DNA of 64,000 nucleotides. Origin: Hawksworthiomyces lignivorus (lineage: Eukaryota; Ascomycota; Sordariomycetes; Ophiostomatales; Ophiostomataceae). The DNA is taken from contig NTMA01000006.1 of assembly GCA_002917075.1 (NCBI GenBank), positions 186,001-250,000 of the forward strand, given 5' to 3'. Shown here in pieces: positions 60,732 through 64,000 of this stretch. Position 1 is the first letter of the stretch. Each line of letters opens with the position of its first letter. The position numbers and the translations under genes are program-made. Below the pieces are notes generated by a model. The model had not been told where the DNA came from and did no database searches. It was given only the letters and a program-made list of their open reading frames with translations.

Positions 60732-61717
60732 CTACAATTTTGACTCGTTCACGTTCAGCAGCTGTCCCGTGGCCCACATCGCACCACCATCAATCGCCAG
60801 CGTAGCTCCGTTGACATGCGACCCAGCCCGCGAAGCTAGATACACCACCGCGCCGGCAAAGTCCTCGGGCTTGCCTAGGCGCCGCATCGGATTAGTCTTT
60901 GCGACACCCTCAATTCCACCGGTTGCCATCGAAAGTAGGCCCTGTGACATTTTGGTTGGAAAGAAGCCGGGCGCCAGCGCGTTTACCGTGATGTGCCGCG
61001 GACCTAGTTCAACAGCTAGGTTGCGGGACAGGTGGATAGCCGCCGCCTTGCTGGCACTGTAACCGAACGTGGCCTGCGGACCCAGGGTGCCGATGCCCAG
61101 TCCAGCCACGCTGCCCGTCACAAGCACTCGGCTCGGGTCGGCCAGGGTACCCCGTCCCTGCAGAAGCGGAGCGAAGTCACGGACCGTGTTGAACACAGCG
61201 CGCACGTTGAGATCAAGCACCTTGGCGATGGCGGCGTCTGGGTGGCTGTCAAAAGATTCGCCCCAGGTCGCACCCGCATTGGCTAACAGAATATCGATTC
61301 CCTCAGGGCTATCCTGCTTGACGGCTTCTACGAGCTTGCGGAGGCCCTCGGTAGTCGCGACATCCGCTGGGGCGGACACAGCTTTGGCTCCGGGAGCCAA
61401 ACCGGGTAATTTGTTCAAGGCAGCAACAGCTTCGTCACATGCCGCCTTTTTGCGGGACGAGATGTATACTTTAGCAGCACCAGCTTGGAGTATACTTGTG
61501 AGAAAGGATTCCAGTGTCAGCATGCTTCAAGGAAAGACCATTACCGGCAGGGAATTTAACGATGGTCGGCGATGGAAGATGTGTGTAACACCTGGCAGAC
61601 TACTTACGCAGATGCTGCGCTAAGACCAAGACCACGCGAGCCACCGGTGATGACTGCAATCTTTCCCTTGAGAGAGAAAAGTGACTGAAAGTCGTGGAGC
61701 TGGAGATCGTAGTCCAT
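60732..61717 (-). CDS. Short-chain dehydrogenase/reductase with peroxisomal signal
   Basis: Two exons, complement(60732..61494, 61608..61717) with a 113-bp intron (GTAAGT..CACAAG), 290 residues. The N-terminus MDYDLQLHDFQSLFSLKGK leads into the Rossmann motif TGGSRGLG (residues 24-31). LLANAGAT is the NNAG equivalent. The catalytic set is Ser in VTGSVAGL and YSASK (Tyr and Lys present). The C-terminal part, GFFPTKMSQGLL and VNGATLAIDGGAMWATG, is standard for classical SDRs. The very last residues are SKL, a canonical PTS1, so the enzyme should be in peroxisomes. Arg residues after the second strand (ISSRKK) favour NADPH (inference). Substrate unknown; fatty-acid related or detoxification roles are possible. 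Confidence 0.9.
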
Positions 61718-62517
61718 TGCTGAGAATACCTAATGCGAGATGGAAGTCGCCTTGATAAAGGTGCTTGGCTTGGGGAGATTTCTTCTGCGGCTTGTTCTGG
61801 CGCTTTCCTCCCTATTTGTATGATTCGCTACAAAATATCAGCTCCTCTTCGACGTTGTTTTTCTTATTTTCTCTAGAAACTGGTCACACTAGAAACAAAA
61901 GTTCTGCGGTTTCGATAATATGAGCGTAAGTGAAGACAAAAGCTATGCTTACTCTATCTAACCTTGCTTTTTTAGGAACTTACCGAGGCTCGGTATCCCC
62001 TGGCATTCGCGATCCCCCACTAAAACAAAAGTCTGGTTTCTCCGCAAAAATAGTCATTCCGCTAGCGCTATCCTTACATGTACATATACTAATTAGATCG
62101 TTTCTAACCCGCTTTTTCGATGCACCATTGATTTCATATCTTACAGTTCGGGATTCAGTTCCTACTAACACAATTTGTTTGCTTTATGTGTAGATTTCCT
62201 CATTGGGATATTCCCTTGCTCTGTCTCTCGTGCCCTGTCATTGGTACCTCCAGCTCCGCCTTTCAGATCCTTCAAATCCATGCCTATATAAGACCAATGC
62301 GCCGCACTTTATCTTAAACAAAACACCAGGGTTGACTAATGAAAGTTGACCGCTCCCTCACTGAATATAAAAAGGTATGGCATTCAACTTTCTTGCCTCG
62401 GATTGCAAAAGCAGCCTTGTTCGCTCAACACTTCCACAGTGAACCAGGCAAATCTCGCCCATGTGTCTTGGCGAATAGAAGAAAATGCGAATTTAACATT
62501 ACATCTGTCACCATTCA
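61718..62517. other. Dehydrogenase promoter and HERPUD-like 3' region
   Basis: About 800 bp. It includes a TATA-like string CTATATAAG (62284-62292) followed within 10 bases by CCAAT, and a short plus-strand frame from 62339. Neither neighbouring gene starts nearby in that direction. Open frames here are AT-rich and unrecognised. Confidence 0.45.
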
Positions 62518-64000
62518 TCAAAATACTATAAGAGGCTCTTCCTGAGGCTGCAACGCTGGCTCCATGGCTTGTTGTTGATCAGGATGTTGATCCTCCTCCG
62601 TCGTCGGTACTTCGGTTGAATTGCTGCTGGCATCCTCTCCATTTTCTTGTCCTCTGACTATCTCCGCCGCCGCCGCTTCTGCTGCCGCCGCCGCCGCCGC
62701 AGCAGCAGCTTCTTCAGCTTCCTGTAGTCGCCGTCTCTCGGCTCGCTGTTCTTCTTCTACGAGAGCAACATGCCTCTCTGCGATACCTGGTGCAAGACTG
62801 GCTAAGAACATTATACCTACCCGCTCAAGACGCCGCACTAGATTTAAGAGTCGATCTCCATTGGCATCTCTACGGCGTTCTACCAAACGTGCTGCCGTCT
62901 CCGCTGGATCAGGTTCTGGCCCACCAGCTCGTCCAATAGGTACGGCAGCAACAGGTTCGGCATTGCCCGCCCAAACATCATCGTTATTATCCTGAGGTGC
63001 TAGCTCTGCAGCATTTGGAGCGTTTGGCGGATTTAGCCCATGCTGCGCTCGGATTCCATTTGCATTGGCTACTGGGAGCAGTCCATCGAGATGACGACGG
63101 ATAGGTGCCCAAACTTGATTTGCGATACCATCAAGCACCCCAGTGTTGCCAATGAATACAGCCGTAGCCAGGAGAATCACCATCGTCCAACGTGACCAAC
63201 TCGCAGAAGGTGCCGTAAACCACCACACAAATAAAATCAAGCGTGCAATAAGCCAAATGTGCGGCCACATAGCAGCTAAAAAACCTGCACCAGGATTATT
63301 TGGTTGTAGGCGCGGCTGACGGTTAGCGTGAGCATTTGGTATCTGCGGTTGCTGCTCTGCAGGGATTTGCTGATTCATGGATCCTACAGGAGCAGCTCGT
63401 CCTTGTTGTCCATCGAATTGTGGATACATATCCTGAGCTGGTTGGCGATGCTGCCGGAGCTGGGAATGTTGCTGCAAGTGCCGCTGTTGCAGTTGCTGAA
63501 GCATTTGCACATGCTGCATATGCTGCCTAATGAGATTGTGCTGCTGTTGCTGCTGCACGCGATCGTTATGCTGTTGAATCATATCCATGTGCCATTGATT
63601 ATTGACAACGACAGGGTTCGACATCGTAGTATATGTGGTCCGTCTAACTTGGGCTCCAGACGGCGGGGTATAGTAAGCCTCGGTGCTGCCATTGATCAGA
63701 AGCGCACGTGGACCCGTTGGCGAGGCAAGAATGTACACGTCAGACTCTTGGTTAGGGCGGCTCCATGAAGCGCCTGTTGCTGCACCCGTACCGCTGCGCT
63801 GCAGAAGTGGACTTTCTTGTCTTGCTTCTAGGCTCTGCTCGGTAGCTAACGACCGCAAGTGCGGAGCCGAGTGGCCGTGTTGGATAGGATTGGCCTCCGC
63901 TGCTAGAAGTATCCTTTCTATATCTGCTGCAGACAATTCTCGGGGCTGTTGTCCGTGGCCGATGTGGTGACTTAGACTAGATCTCGTCGGTATTGTCGGT
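62518..64000 (-). CDS. HERPUD/Usa1-like ER membrane protein (5' end cut by window)
   Basis: Open frame from the right edge to the stop at 62518, no intron seen; 494 codons plus stop are visible and the start lies outside. The visible N-terminal part is polar. Then comes a Gln/His-rich stretch (about 63420-63590, coded by CAG/CAA/CAT repeats). A hydrophobic hairpin of two closely spaced membrane segments follows: MWPHIWLIARLILFVWWFTA and TMVILLATAVFIGNTGVL. The C-terminal tail is long and charged, with an Ala tract and an acidic Gln-rich end. This layout matches fungal HERP/Usa1-type proteins. They have an N-terminal ubiquitin-like domain (here beyond the edge) and scaffold the Hrd1 ubiquitin ligase in ER-associated degradation. 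Without the Ubl domain the call rests on the hairpin and composition. Confidence 0.65.
   Translation of the reverse strand, partial: PTIPTRSSLSHHIGHGQQPRELSAADIERILLAAEANPIQHGHSAPHLRSLATEQSLEARQESPLLQRSGTGAATGASWSRPNQESDVYILASPTGPRALLINGSTEAYYTPPSGAQVRRTTYTTMSNPVVVNNQWHMDMIQQHNDRVQQQQQHNLIRQHMQHVQMLQQLQQRHLQQHSQLRQHRQPAQDMYPQFDGQQGRAAPVGSMNQQIPAEQQPQIPNAHANRQPRLQPNNPGAGFLAAMWPHIWLIARLILFVWWFTAPSASWSRWTMVILLATAVFIGNTGVLDGIANQVWAPIRRHLDGLLPVANANGIRAQHGLNPPNAPNAAELAPQDNNDDVWAGNAEPVAAVPIGRAGGPEPDPAETAARLVERRRDANGDRLLNLVRRLERVGIMFLASLAPGIAERHVALVEEEQRAERRRLQEAEEAAAAAAAAAAEAAAAEIVRGQENGEDASSNSTEVPTTEEDQHPDQQQAMEPALQPQEEPLIVF

Overview
This window is chromosomal DNA from a filamentous ascomycete, most likely a sordariomycete. 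The genes have short introns of mostly 65-125 bp with GT..AG ends and CTAAC-like branch sites. Coding sequence is GC-rich, while the spacers are richer in AT and carry homopolymer and pyrimidine tracts. The order-level guess (Hypocreales-like) rests on general resemblance only. I can support 23 protein-coding genes, two of them cut by the window ends, plus one decayed gene. I see no tRNA, rRNA, CRISPR array or intact transposon. All exon structures were worked out by hand from splice signals, reading phase and protein-family expectation; none is backed by transcripts.

Layout. 1-7590: the 5' part of a stomatin-like SPFH gene (minus), then about 6.5 kb without an intact gene; a decayed minus-strand gene lies at about 5500-6133. 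7591-14102, the most accessory-looking part: an Mpv17/PMP22 protein, an RTA1-type seven-helix membrane protein, a Zn2Cys6 transcription factor with a 19-nt microexon inside its zinc cluster, and a small-molecule-type methyltransferase. 15067-32524: SEC18/NSF, a disordered basic nuclear protein ending in a RAD51AP1-like motif, a small secreted protein, a GNAT acetyltransferase, the divergent ribosomal pair RPS5/RPS25, the mitochondrial ADP/ATP carrier and a CENP-X/MHF2 histone-fold protein. 33528-42469: a SET-domain protein, the PRMT5 homologue SKB1 and, divergent from it, the DEAH helicase PRP43. 44434-55777: a VNX1/CAX-type cation/H+ exchanger, an unassigned coiled-coil protein and the importin KAP104. 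57665-64000: a small two-exon proteasome-assembly chaperone (PSMG4/PAC4 type), an N2227-type (carnosine) methyltransferase, a peroxisomal (SKL) short-chain dehydrogenase and the C-terminal part of a HERPUD/Usa1-like ER membrane protein.

Most genes are single-copy housekeeping functions: vesicle fusion, splicing and ribosome biogenesis, nuclear import, translation, ADP/ATP exchange, proteasome assembly, ERAD and DNA repair. They do not form one pathway. The only group with a cluster-like look is RTA1 / transcription factor / methyltransferase at 8.7-14.1 kb; co-regulation there is inference. I found no convincing new multi-gene system. The best leads are single genes: the protein with the RAD51AP1-like tail, the unassigned protein at 49.3-50.9 kb, the microexons, and the easily missed proteasome chaperone.
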